Notes: generated by a model not told the origin, from the letters alone. DNA of 16,205 nucleotides from Acidobacteriota bacterium (GCA_021778875.1 JAJYBT010000005.1:1-16205), one strand, 5' to 3'; positions 1-7,625 are shown, numbered from the stretch's first letter. A program made the numbers and translations.

Positions 1-198
1 AGGCCCCACGCCGATGGGAACAAGAACACATGCGCGAACCCCCGCCACCGACGGCGCAATCGTCAGATGGCAAAGCGGACAGTTGTCTGAAGAAGTATTG
101 ACGTGATGATGCCAGACCGCACCCAGTGTCGTGCCCAGCAGCAGCACCAGAAGCACCACCGGGACCACCACACACCAGATTCGTTTTTGGCCAGACAT
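1..198 (-). CDS. Small membrane-anchored protein with HHH...CPLCH motif, partial (DUF2946-like)
   Basis: I translated this by hand on the minus strand; it is open from the ATG at 198 to the window edge (66 codons), so the C-terminus is missing. Residues 1-6 are basic/polar (MSGQKR). Residues 7-28 form one hydrophobic segment rich in Val and Leu, a signal peptide or membrane anchor. Next come a His triplet (HHH, residues 30-32) and a CPLCH motif around residues 41-45. This layout of anchor, His cluster and CxxCH recalls the small metal-associated proteins grouped as DUF2946, but I cannot confirm the family by eye. CPLCH also fits a c-type heme motif in form, though such short proteins are usually not cytochromes. 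There is no convincing Shine-Dalgarno site before the ATG. It points away from the dehydrogenase operon and is probably an independent unit. Confidence 0.55.
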   Translation of the reverse strand, partial: MSGQKRIWCVVVPVVLLVLLLGTTLGAVWHHHVNTSSDNCPLCHLTIAPSVAGVRACVLVPIGVGP

Positions 199-314
199 TG
201 TCAGGAGCACGTCAAAAACCCTTCGCCGCTTGTCAGTTAGTGTAGACCATAATCAGCGTTCTTTGGATATTCAGCTGTCAATCTTCGTTTCCGGGCCCGC
301 ACGCCGCAGTGTCT

Positions 315-332
315 GGACGCCGAAAGGCGTCC
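315..332. repeat. Perfect 7-bp stem-loop with a GAAA loop
   Basis: GGACGCC (315-321) and GGCGTCC (326-332) are exact reverse complements separated by GAAA (GNRA-type tetraloop on the plus strand, TTTC on the minus strand). It lies about 140 bp downstream of the stop of the minus-strand dehydrogenase operon. No T-tract follows on either strand, so it is not a textbook intrinsic terminator. It could be a 3' end stabiliser or a factor-dependent stop region for that operon. The rest of 199-469 shows no supportable gene. Confidence 0.4.
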
Positions 333-469
333 GCCTGGGCACGGGCAGCCCTTTGCCTCTCGCGCAGTTCCATGCAGCGGCCAGGGCCGTCTGCAACGGG
401 TAACGGGTTGAATCTTCTCGGGGCCAGAGCAGCTTCTTTCCGGCTCGTTCGCAGAGCAATTCGCGCGTC

Positions 470-1252
470 TTAAACGGTTGCCTTGGTGGCTCCCGTCGAG
501 ACACCCCCATCCACCAGCAGTGTCTGGCCGGTGACATAGCGGCTTGACTCCGACGCCAGAAAGACAACTGCCCCATCAAGATCGTCAGGCTGCCCCGGAC
601 GCTTCAGCGGAATGCGATCGCAGATATATTCGACCCACGCGGCATTCTCATACAGCACCTGATTTTGTGCCGTCTTGAACCACCCCGGGGCCAGGCAATT
701 CACCGTGATCCCGTGGACGCCCCAATCGTCGGCCAGGCTCATCGTCAGTTGCCGTATCCCACCCCGGCTCGCGCCATAGGGGCCGAGCCCCGCGAATCCT
801 GCAACGCTCGTAACGGAGCCAATGTTGATCACGCGCCCATAGCGGCGCTCGATCATCCCTCGCGCGACAGCCTGCGCGACAAAGAATGAGCCGCGCAGAT
901 TCGTATCCAGGATCGTGTTCCAGTCATCCCAGGTCACGTCCAGCGCGGGCTTGCGAATATTGCAGCCCGCATTATTCACGAGGATATCGATCTTGCCGAA
1001 ATGCGCCTCAACCGCGGCAACTGCCTGCTGAATGCTCGAATGATCGCGAACATCCAGTTCCGTGCAGAAGGCCTGCCGCCCCAGATCCCGAATCTCGCTC
1101 GCAAATCCGCTCAGCGAATCCTTGTTTCGGCTCGTCATTGCAATGTCGGCGCCGGCTCGCGCCAGCGCGCGGGCAAAGTACTGTCCCAGCCCGCGGCTGG
1201 TCCCTGTTATCAGTGCAACGTTACCCGATAAGTCAAACAGCGAGCCGTTCAT
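470..1252 (-). CDS. SDR-family oxidoreductase, gluconate 5-dehydrogenase-like, with YxxxR in place of YxxxK
   Basis: This is a 260-residue classical short-chain dehydrogenase/reductase, the normal length for the family, expected to be cytosolic. Visible motifs in order: the dinucleotide loop TGTSRGLG (16-23), NNAG (93-96), the catalytic Ser region GSVTS (Ser146), Tyr159, the PG turn (189-190) and a C-terminal LLVDGG (245-250). The position that is normally the catalytic Lys, four residues after the Tyr, is Arg163 (codon CGG) in YGASR. The overall pattern resembles gluconate 5-dehydrogenase and related sugar-acid reductases; the exact substrate is inferred. The ATG lies 11 bp after the stop of the upstream dehydrogenase. 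A TGAGGAT ribosome site overlaps that stop, indicating translational coupling. It is the last gene of the MFS-MDR-SDR operon. Confidence 0.9.
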   Translation of the reverse strand: MNGSLFDLSGNVALITGTSRGLGQYFARALARAGADIAMTSRNKDSLSGFASEIRDLGRQAFCTELDVRDHSSIQQAVAAVEAHFGKIDILVNNAGCNIRKPALDVTWDDWNTILDTNLRGSFFVAQAVARGMIERRYGRVINIGSVTSVAGFAGLGPYGASRGGIRQLTMSLADDWGVHGITVNCLAPGWFKTAQNQVLYENAAWVEYICDRIPLKRPGQPDDLDGAVVFLASESSRYVTGQTLLVDGGVSTGATKATV

Positions 1253-1263
1253 TCAATCGATCC

Positions 1264-2295
1264 TCAGGGTTCCAGAACAACCTTAAGAAGCCCGGGCTCC
1301 CTCGCATACAAGCGCTCAAACCACGACACTCCATCTGCAAGCGGAGCCACGGCGGAAATCAGCGGCTCCACGCGAATGGCGCCGCTCGCCATCAGCTCAA
1401 TGCATTCGGGATATTCGCCCGACGAAGCGCACGAGCCCTGCAGCCGTATCTGGCGCGAGACCACCGATTGCAACCCAAGCTCAATCGTCGGCGCCACATT
1501 GCCCACAAGAGTAACCGCGCCGCCCTTCCTCACGCCTTCCACCGCCAGCTTGATCGCCGCCGTCGTGCCAACACATTCCAGCGCAACATCCGCGCCGCGG
1601 CCTTCGCACTGCTCCTGAATCCGCCGGATAACATCCTCGCTGCGCGCGTTGAACGTCTGCGTAGCCCCCATGCTGCGCGCCAGTTCCAGCCGCGTGTTGT
1701 CCACGTCCAGAACAAAAACCCTCGCTGCCCCCGCATGCCGCACCGCCTGCATCGTTAGCAGCCCAATCATGCCCGCACCCACCACAACTGCTGTATCGGA
1801 CGGCGTCAGCGGAGTCAGTGACACGGCATGAACAGCCACTGAAACAGCCTCAATCAGCGCTGCATGCGCGTAAGGCATGCTTGCCGGCAAGGGATAGCAA
1901 ATCCGCGCAGGCACGGTCACGTACTCCGCAAATGCGCCCATGCGCTTGAAAGTCGGCGTAGAAACTCCAACCACTTCGCGGTTATCGCACAGGTTGATCT
2001 GGCCTCGCCGGCAATAGAAGCATTGCCCGCAGGAAACCGTCGAGTCGAATGTCACGCGATCGCCCGGACGAAAGTCCGACACGGCGCTCCCCACGGACTC
2101 AACCACTCCCGCGGCCTCGTGCCCCATCACAATCGGGGGCAGCCTGCGGCCCGTGCTGCCATCGTATCCGTGAACATCGCTTCCGCAAATACCGCAGGCC
2201 TTGATGCGCACCAGCAACTCGTCCTCTGCCGGTTGGGGCACGGGCATGTCAGCCAGTTCCAGTTGCTTGTACGCGGATAACACCAGTGCCTTCAT
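1264..2295 (-). CDS. Zinc-dependent medium-chain dehydrogenase (idonate/galactonate/sorbitol dehydrogenase-like)
   Basis: This 343-residue protein is a zinc alcohol dehydrogenase of the MDR superfamily, oxidising a polyol or sugar acid with NAD(P). Catalytic-zinc ligands are visible as Cys37 in CGICGSD, His59-Glu60 in MGHE, and probably Glu149. The structural zinc site has Cys89, Cys92, Cys95 and Cys103. The Rossmann motif GAGMIG is at 173-178. Asp197 at the end of the next strand favours NAD over NADP. The open frame extends to 2316, but the ATG at 2295 is chosen because GGAGAT sits a few bases upstream and MKALV is the normal family N-terminus. An ATG at 2316 would overlap the MFS stop. Coupling to a gluconate dehydrogenase-like SDR resembles the E. 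coli idnD-idnO pair, while coupling to an ACS-type transporter resembles lgoD-lgoT. The substrate is therefore a sugar acid by context only. Confidence 0.92.
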   Translation of the reverse strand: MKALVLSAYKQLELADMPVPQPAEDELLVRIKACGICGSDVHGYDGSTGRRLPPIVMGHEAAGVVESVGSAVSDFRPGDRVTFDSTVSCGQCFYCRRGQINLCDNREVVGVSTPTFKRMGAFAEYVTVPARICYPLPASMPYAHAALIEAVSVAVHAVSLTPLTPSDTAVVVGAGMIGLLTMQAVRHAGAARVFVLDVDNTRLELARSMGATQTFNARSEDVIRRIQEQCEGRGADVALECVGTTAAIKLAVEGVRKGGAVTLVGNVAPTIELGLQSVVSRQIRLQGSCASSGEYPECIELMASGAIRVEPLISAVAPLADGVSWFERLYAREPGLLKVVLEP

Positions 2296-2312
2296 GCGAT
2301 CTCCGTAACACA

Positions 2313-3692
2313 TCATAGCGCGCCAGCGGGCGCACTGCGCTTCTCGGGCGGCTCAATTCTGCCAAGCAGGAATATATAAGCAGCGATCCCGATGACAAGG
2401 TAGATCGCCGACGCCCTGAAGGCCCAAGCAAATGAATGCGTGGCAGTGACCAGATATCCAGTAAGAATAGGAGCCGCAATTCCGGAAATCTGGTTTGAAA
2501 AGTTAAGAATGCCGCCCACCCTGCCAACGTTGTTTCTGGTTGCGATAAGCGAAGGAACCGACCAGCCTACCGGCGCGGCTGCGGAAAGCCCGCCGATCGA
2601 GACGCTGATCCAGAACAGTGCCTCCTGCGCGCTATGTGCTCGGGCCGCGCCAAGGATGCCAAGTCCGCATGTCGTGCCGCCGATGAGCACAACCTGCCGC
2701 ACCAGATTCACATTCCAGCCTTTGCGAATCAGCGCATCCACCAGCCACCCGCCCACCACCAGGTCGCCCGCCGTTGCAACAAGCCAGGGCAGGCTGGTGT
2801 AAAGAAATGAGTGCAGCAGATCGATGTGAAGAGCCATCGAGAGATAACTCGGCAGCCAGGTGAGCAATAGATAGAAAACATAATTATAGGAACCAAATCC
2901 AAGTGCCAGTCCAATAACTTTGCGCTGTTTCATAAGATAAGCCAGTGACGATGGCTGCGGGACTAACTCTTCCATTTCCCTGTGTTCTTCATCGCCCTGC
3001 GCAATATACTTTCTCTCCGCATCGTTCAGAGTTGGGTCCTCATCCGGATCGCGATAGACCTTCCAGAAGAGAAGAAAGTAGCCAAGACTTATAAGGCCGG
3101 TAAGAGCAAAACTCCACCGCCACCCGATCTTCAGCAACACGATGCCCAGCAGGGGCACGCCCATTGCTGAAGAGAACTTTGCGGCAGCGTCGAAAATGGA
3201 TGTGGCGAAGCTGCGGGCCTTGGGAGGGAACCAGTAGCCGATTGCTTTCGCATTCGCGGGGAACGTCGGCGCTTCTCCTACGCCCAGCGTCAATCTCGCC
3301 GCGAACAAGCTGGGAATTCCGGGCGAAATTGCGGCACCGAATGACGCAATGCTCCATATAAAGGTGCTGATCCTGCCTATGCGACGAACGCCAAATCTGT
3401 CCAGCAGAACGCCAATCGGCAGTTGGCACATCGCATAGGTCCAGTTATAAGCGCCCGAAAGATAACCAAAAGTAATATTGGAAATTCCGAAGCTCGCATA
3501 CAGTGCTGCATGGGAAACAGATAGGTTCACCCGGTCAAAATAATTGACTAGAACGCCAAGGCCGAGCAGCCAGGCTATGCTCCAGCTCCGTCGAGGCAGC
3601 CCCGGACGCGCGTTAACAACCGGTTCGGTTTCAGACAACTTCTTCCTCGCTACGGTGCGTTGATTAAGGCCTGTGCTGTGAATATAATTCAT
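2313..3692 (-). CDS. MFS transporter, anion:cation symporter (ACS) type, probable sugar-acid importer
   Basis: This 459-residue inner-membrane protein has about 12 hydrophobic segments and a polar central loop around residues 203-245. ACS-family signatures are present: NYFDRVNLSV (40-49 region) in TM1, the loop 2-3 motif VLLDRFGVRR (85-94), and GVGEAPTFPANAKA (127-140) followed by GYWFPPKAR. This subfamily imports hexuronates, galactonate and related organic anions by H+ symport. It is the first gene of the operon, and its TGA overlaps possible starts of the next gene. The start is uncertain. The ATG at 3692 has no well-spaced ribosome site, and its first codons overlap a good plus-strand promoter. 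A TTG at 3638 (residue 19) is preceded by AGGA at 5 nt spacing and would give a 441-residue protein, closer to the family norm. Confidence 0.92.
   Translation of the reverse strand: MNYIHSTGLNQRTVARKKLSETEPVVNARPGLPRRSWSIAWLLGLGVLVNYFDRVNLSVSHAALYASFGISNITFGYLSGAYNWTYAMCQLPIGVLLDRFGVRRIGRISTFIWSIASFGAAISPGIPSLFAARLTLGVGEAPTFPANAKAIGYWFPPKARSFATSIFDAAAKFSSAMGVPLLGIVLLKIGWRWSFALTGLISLGYFLLFWKVYRDPDEDPTLNDAERKYIAQGDEEHREMEELVPQPSSLAYLMKQRKVIGLALGFGSYNYVFYLLLTWLPSYLSMALHIDLLHSFLYTSLPWLVATAGDLVVGGWLVDALIRKGWNVNLVRQVVLIGGTTCGLGILGAARAHSAQEALFWISVSIGGLSAAAPVGWSVPSLIATRNNVGRVGGILNFSNQISGIAAPILTGYLVTATHSFAWAFRASAIYLVIGIAAYIFLLGRIEPPEKRSAPAGAL
3660..3688 (+). promoter_or_regulatory. Predicted sigma70 promoter for the A1-B1 cassette
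   Basis: The -35 is TTGATT (3660-3665, 4/6 to consensus) and the -10 is a perfect TATAAT (3683-3688), separated by exactly 17 bp. Transcription would begin near 3695, giving a leader of about 65 nt before the ATG at 3760. The promoter lies inside the first codons of the divergent MFS gene as called from 3692, which weakens that start call. Confidence 0.6.
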
Positions 3693-3704
3693 CCTGCTTT
3701 CATT

Positions 3705-3720
3705 TCACTTCCCCAAGTGA
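3705..3720. promoter_or_regulatory. Inverted repeat TCACTT-CCCC-AAGTGA, candidate operator
   Basis: Two exact 6-bp half sites, TCACTT and AAGTGA, are separated by CCCC in the 67 bp between the divergent MFS and A1 starts. The repeat falls roughly 10-25 bp downstream of the predicted start point of the A1-B1 promoter, a position where a bound repressor would block transcription. No regulator gene is in the window and I do not recognise the site family. Confidence 0.35.
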
Positions 3721-3759
3721 GAGCGAACTTCCAGGCAACTGCCCTGAGGAGGTTTGCTC

Positions 3760-4989
3760 ATGGAGAAGGAACTTCGAGCAGGCGGTCAATTCGGCTCCGC
3801 GTCCGTCGGCAATTCCACCTCGCCCGTGGAAGAATCCCGGCGTACATTCCTGCGTGCTGCCGGAATCCTGATTGCCGGGCTCATGCTCCCGCAGGCGCGC
3901 GCGGACGAGCCGCTGCGCTCCGCAGCGGGCTCCGGTCACAAGATCCTCATGGTCATCATCGGCGGCGTACGCCGGGCCGAAACGTTCTCCCGCGAAGGCA
4001 TAGAGAACATTCCGCATCTTGCCGGTGAACTGCTACCCCATGCGCTCTTCTACCCCTACGCCCGCAACGAGGGCGTGACCGCGCACTTCAATGCGATTTC
4101 CAGCATCCTCACCGGCAACTGGCAGCGCGTGGACGATTGGGGCAAGCTTGCCCCCACCACGCCGACCTTGTTTGAGCAGTTCCGCAAACAGCAGCGTGTG
4201 GGCGCAAGCGACACCTGGGTCGTGGCCAGCAACAAGGCCCTCACCAGCCTGATTGGCGCAAGCTCCGCTTCAGACTTCGGCCCCTCGTACGGCGCCAACG
4301 TCGTGTTCCCCAAGCAACTTATGCTTACGGCTGTCGTCGATGCGCTGCGCGGCGGACGAACAGCCAACATGGCAGACCGCGCAAAGGTTGAGGCCGAGCT
4401 CGAAAGCGCGATGCAGGGCAGCAACTACGAGGGGCTCGGCTGGAACGTGTTTGATGCGGCCGAAAAGCTCGACCCGCGCGTGCAGGCCAGCCTCAAGTCC
4501 GCCATCGCCAGCTTCGTACAGGGCGGCGGCCCCACCTCTGGCGACGAGCTCACCTTCTTCATGACTCGCGAGATCATGCGCAAGTTCTCGCCGAGCGTTC
4601 TTACCGTTGCATTTTCTGACGTCGAAGTGGCGCACTTCGGCTCCTACGCGCTCCACCTCTCGGGCATCCGCACGGTGGACCGTCTTACCAATCAGTTATG
4701 GCAGGAGGTGCAGGCGAACCCGGCATACCGCGACAAAACCACCATGGTCGTCCTCCCGGAATTCGGGCGCGACCCTGACGGCTCCTCCACCAACGGATTT
4801 TTCAACCACCGCGCGAATGAGGAATCCACGCGCGACACCTGGATGATGGCTCTCGGCGCCGCCGTGGACAAACCCCAAATCGTCGAGCGCCCTATCCGCC
4901 ACATCGATCTTTGCCCAACCCTCGCGCGCCTTCTCGGCTGCCATCCGCTGGAGTCGCAAGGCTCGCTCCTGAATGAGTTTCACGCATAA
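3760..4989 (+). CDS. A1: Tat-exported alkaline-phosphatase-superfamily/DUF1501-like protein
   Basis: This 409-residue protein starts at the ATG at 3760; AGGAGG lies at 3747-3752, seven bases upstream. Residues 25-48 are a twin-arginine signal (ESRRTFLRAAG, hydrophobic stretch, PQARA cleavage region), so it is exported folded to the periplasm or cell surface. The mature part looks like the alkaline phosphatase/sulfatase fold: an opening strand with GGVR..ETF (68-76) and ENIP (82-85), LTG (117-119), SDVEVAHFGSY (286-296), LPEFGRD (332-338), a NHR triplet (349-351) and HIDLCPTLA (381-389). FGR after an acidic residue resembles DUF1501. The usual Asp-Gly metal site and Thr/Ser nucleophile are not seen, so enzymatic activity is doubtful. 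The paralogue A2 shares all these blocks. The stop is followed closely by B1, consistent with an operon. Substrate and role are unknown. Confidence 0.85.
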   Translation: MEKELRAGGQFGSASVGNSTSPVEESRRTFLRAAGILIAGLMLPQARADEPLRSAAGSGHKILMVIIGGVRRAETFSREGIENIPHLAGELLPHALFYPYARNEGVTAHFNAISSILTGNWQRVDDWGKLAPTTPTLFEQFRKQQRVGASDTWVVASNKALTSLIGASSASDFGPSYGANVVFPKQLMLTAVVDALRGGRTANMADRAKVEAELESAMQGSNYEGLGWNVFDAAEKLDPRVQASLKSAIASFVQGGGPTSGDELTFFMTREIMRKFSPSVLTVAFSDVEVAHFGSYALHLSGIRTVDRLTNQLWQEVQANPAYRDKTTMVVLPEFGRDPDGSSTNGFFNHRANEESTRDTWMMALGAAVDKPQIVERPIRHIDLCPTLARLLGCHPLESQGSLLNEFHA

Positions 4990-5011
4990 CAGTGCAGAAA
5001 TGGAAGTACCA

Positions 5012-6316
5012 ATGCAGGTCGCGGGCAACTCGCCGGATCATCTTCAGAGCGCCTTGAGCCAGGGCCTGCTCAAGCGCCTGCCCCTCACCTTTCTGCCCTT
5101 CGTCAATCAACAGCTCCGCCAGTGGGACTACCTCTTCCCCAACGAACGCCAGTCCGTCGAGAGGCTTCTTCTTTTCGTGGCAAGCCTGACTCCTCAGCAA
5201 TCCTCCCTGCTCTTCCGGGATGTGGTGAAAATCGAAGAGAAAATGGGAGTCAGCCGGTGGCAGTTCTCCACCAACGAACAGACCATCAGCAATTCGTCCG
5301 AGCTGGCTCGTTCTCCCTACTTTCAGGATTGGCGGCGTGCCGTGCAGGAAGTCTTTGACCAGGCAGACAAGCACGCGCTGACCACGCAAAGCGCAGCCGT
5401 CAAAGCGCCCAACAGGCTGGTCCTGCTCGATATCCCTCAGCCACTTCCCGTCGATGCGGCCAATGCATGGCGGCAGTGGCAAGGAATTGGCACACCCCTC
5501 AAGCTGGAGCCCTTTCCTTCAGCCCTGCGCCAAAACCCCTTTGAATTCCTCCTTGCCGGCAGCCTCGGCCCCGCCGGAGAACCATCCAGCGGCCTGCTCG
5601 ATGCGGCCCATGCTCGCCCTGGCGTCGCGCCCGCTCAAACATGGGTCGTGGACGCGGGTAGAAGCCTGACTGATGCCGTGCTCGCGCATAACCCTCCACA
5701 GGCATCCGCGGCAAAAGCCATTGTGCTCAGCTATCAGAGGCTCGATCGATATCGCCAGGCCTTCTCGCATGAAATGAACACCATGCGCAAGGATCTAGCC
5801 GATGCCGATGCCGTCTTCGATCATTTGCGCAAGGTGGATGTCACGCCGTGGTGCCCGCCCGAGGTCGCTGCCGACCCCGCGGTACGGGAGTTCCTGCGCT
5901 CCCTCTATCTCAGCGGAAACGGCGCAGTGATTTACGGCAACTCCTTCGTAGAGTGGGCTGCATCCGAGGCCTTTCGGCGCGCCAGGCCATCCTTCCTGGC
6001 CGCTAACTTCGGCGTGCGCAGCAGGCCAAAGCCCTTCACCGGTGTCGCGGTCTTCGACAATCCCGATCAGGTGAATCCGACACCGTCTGTGGACGACCTG
6101 CCCGGCAGCGCCATCGATGCGCAAATGCTGGCTCTTTATGTGTGGCTGGCCGCCAGCCGCTTCGACGAGTACCGGCATTCCACCCTCTGCGTATGTCTCG
6201 CCGAGAGCATCGCGCAAGCCTACGTCATCGCCCCGGCGGAGTTTACCCTCCAGCACGAGACTGCGCCGGTGCCCCTCGATCGTCTTCGCAATGAGCTTCG
6301 CAGTTGGATTGCCTGA
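5012..6316 (+). CDS. B1: unrecognised conserved protein paired with A1
   Basis: I do not recognise this family. From the ATG at 5012 it is 434 residues, soluble in appearance, with no signal peptide or membrane segment, so it is probably cytosolic. That start is chosen for the GGAAG five bases upstream. ATGs at 4973 (overlapping the A1 stop by 17 bp) and 5000 are possible. Blocks shared with the paralogue B2 at 6413-7621 are LPLTFLPF and WDYLFPNER near the N-terminus (residues 23-46), WVVDAG in the middle, SGNGAVIYGNSF.EW followed by FRRA, and a C-terminal run ending AYVIAP. The middle and C-terminal parts are mixed alpha/beta by inspection. It sits 22 bp after A1 in the same direction, and B2 likewise follows A2, so a functional link to the exported A protein is likely. 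Confidence 0.85.
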   Translation: MQVAGNSPDHLQSALSQGLLKRLPLTFLPFVNQQLRQWDYLFPNERQSVERLLLFVASLTPQQSSLLFRDVVKIEEKMGVSRWQFSTNEQTISNSSELARSPYFQDWRRAVQEVFDQADKHALTTQSAAVKAPNRLVLLDIPQPLPVDAANAWRQWQGIGTPLKLEPFPSALRQNPFEFLLAGSLGPAGEPSSGLLDAAHARPGVAPAQTWVVDAGRSLTDAVLAHNPPQASAAKAIVLSYQRLDRYRQAFSHEMNTMRKDLADADAVFDHLRKVDVTPWCPPEVAADPAVREFLRSLYLSGNGAVIYGNSFVEWAASEAFRRARPSFLAANFGVRSRPKPFTGVAVFDNPDQVNPTPSVDDLPGSAIDAQMLALYVWLAASRFDEYRHSTLCVCLAESIAQAYVIAPAEFTLQHETAPVPLDRLRNELRSWIA

Positions 6317-6412
6317 GTCTCCACGCAAGCCAGCGCGGATCAGTCTACGGATGAGCAGCAGCATCTTTCCGACGCCGCTTCATTCCCTCCCGGACAAGCC
6401 GCCCGAACAGTC
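6317..6412. other. Tail-to-tail intergenic junction between B1 and B2
   Basis: These 96 bp separate two convergent, homologous genes. A bidirectional terminator would be expected here, but I find no stem of six or more paired bases followed by a T-tract on either strand. Termination may be factor-dependent, or antisense read-through into the opposite gene may occur. Confidence 0.5.
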
Positions 6413-7621
6413 TCAGCCAACAGCCAGCGACAGCAGCTTCCCAAGATCGATGGCCGAACTTGACTCTGCGCCCCGCGGCAGCGTCGGGGCAATCACCAGG
6501 GCCTGGCTGTGCCCTTCAAACCACACCAGAAACGACGACTGGTCAGCTCCCGGCAGCCGCTGCTGGTTGATCCAGTGGTAGTACGCCGCCATATCCCCAT
6601 CGATCAGCGAGCCCGTCGCGTCAACCCCGGCATTGCTGTGAATGTTGGTCAGCAGCTCATTCATCGGCCGCTGACGCTGCCGAGGAGCAAAGCGCACGAG
6701 CAGCGTAAGCGCCTGCGCCCGCCGAAGAACCTCGCGTGCAGTCCACTGGGCAAAGGTCGTGCTGAAAATCTGGGTCCCGGAGCCTTCCGTAAACAACTTC
6801 ACCTGGAAGCGGTCCAGCACAGCATCCCCTGGGCTCTTCATGCCAAGGTCCGGCGGAGTCAGCCGCGCCAAGTGCGTGCGCAACTCCTCCGGCCCCATGC
6901 CCGGGCGCGCAATCTCTGCATCGATGTTCTTCAGCAGTGCCGCGCGCACAGGTTCCAGCGCGTCGTATGACACGCACGTCAACACTGGGCTGTGATCGGC
7001 TGCGCTGCCTCCATCCACATACCAGTGCCCATAGGGAACAGGATGCGCCTTGGCCCGCTCGGCCACTGCGCCAAGCAGCAGCTCCAGACCGTTGTCCGGC
7101 TTCACTTGCCCGAAATAAGTTCCATGCGCGCGCAGGTTACGAAACAGTGGCGTATCATAGGCCGCCACACCCTGCCCGATAACCGCAATGCCAAGCCGCT
7201 GCATGGGCATCGGATCGGGAGACGCCTCAGCCTGCAATCGAATCCCGTAATCCGTCGCCGCTTTGCGAAACGCGTCAAGCTGATGCGTTGTCCAAAGATA
7301 TGCGGACTGTTGCTCAACAAACTGCGCTGGTTGATTGATCCAGTCGAACTGCTCCAGCTTTGCAGAAATCGACAACTGCGCAAAGCCTTGGAACCGCTCT
7401 GCGATCTGATCTTTTGACAACGAACTCAGGATCGCTAGTTCCTTATCGATCGCGGATCGCTCTGCCGGAAATTTGAAATCGTAATCGATCACTTCCCGCA
7501 GCAGGCTAGGCACAAAGCTCACGGGAAGCTGGCGCAACGCGCCCAGATGCGCCACAATCAGCTTCCTCGCCTCAGCGGGATAGCCGGCAAACTGCTCGGG
7601 TTGAAGGTCACGTGGCTGCAT
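6413..7621 (-). CDS. B2: unrecognised conserved protein paired with A2, paralogue of B1
   Basis: This 402-residue protein has no signal peptide or membrane segment. It aligns by eye with B1 along most of its length: RQLPVSFVP and DYDFKFPAER (residues 30-55), WYVDGG, EGSGTQIFSTTF.QW with LRRA, RFAPRQRQRP, and a C-terminal block ending ALVIAP. Identity is clearly partial, so the duplication is old or the copies came from different lineages. The function is unknown. The ATG at 7621 begins four bases after the A2 stop (TAG TTCG ATG). The nearest purine-rich ribosome site, GGGAG, is about 13 nt away, so translation probably depends on coupling to A2. It is the last gene of the TPR-A2-B2 operon. 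Confidence 0.85.
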   Translation of the reverse strand: MQPRDLQPEQFAGYPAEARKLIVAHLGALRQLPVSFVPSLLREVIDYDFKFPAERSAIDKELAILSSLSKDQIAERFQGFAQLSISAKLEQFDWINQPAQFVEQQSAYLWTTHQLDAFRKAATDYGIRLQAEASPDPMPMQRLGIAVIGQGVAAYDTPLFRNLRAHGTYFGQVKPDNGLELLLGAVAERAKAHPVPYGHWYVDGGSAADHSPVLTCVSYDALEPVRAALLKNIDAEIARPGMGPEELRTHLARLTPPDLGMKSPGDAVLDRFQVKLFTEGSGTQIFSTTFAQWTAREVLRRAQALTLLVRFAPRQRQRPMNELLTNIHSNAGVDATGSLIDGDMAAYYHWINQQRLPGADQSSFLVWFEGHSQALVIAPTLPRGAESSSAIDLGKLLSLAVG

Positions 7622-7625
7622 CGAA

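Noticed and set aside
271..579. 102-codon minus-strand frame overlapping the end of the SDR.
   Set aside because: Half of it is the SDR in another frame, composition is unlike a real protein, and there is no ribosome site.
3760..4989. A1 as a formylglycine-dependent sulfatase.
   Set aside because: No C/S-x-P-x-R maturation motif is present in A1 or A2.
6317..6412. Bidirectional terminator between the convergent cassettes.
   Set aside because: No stem-loop with a T-tract could be found on either strand.
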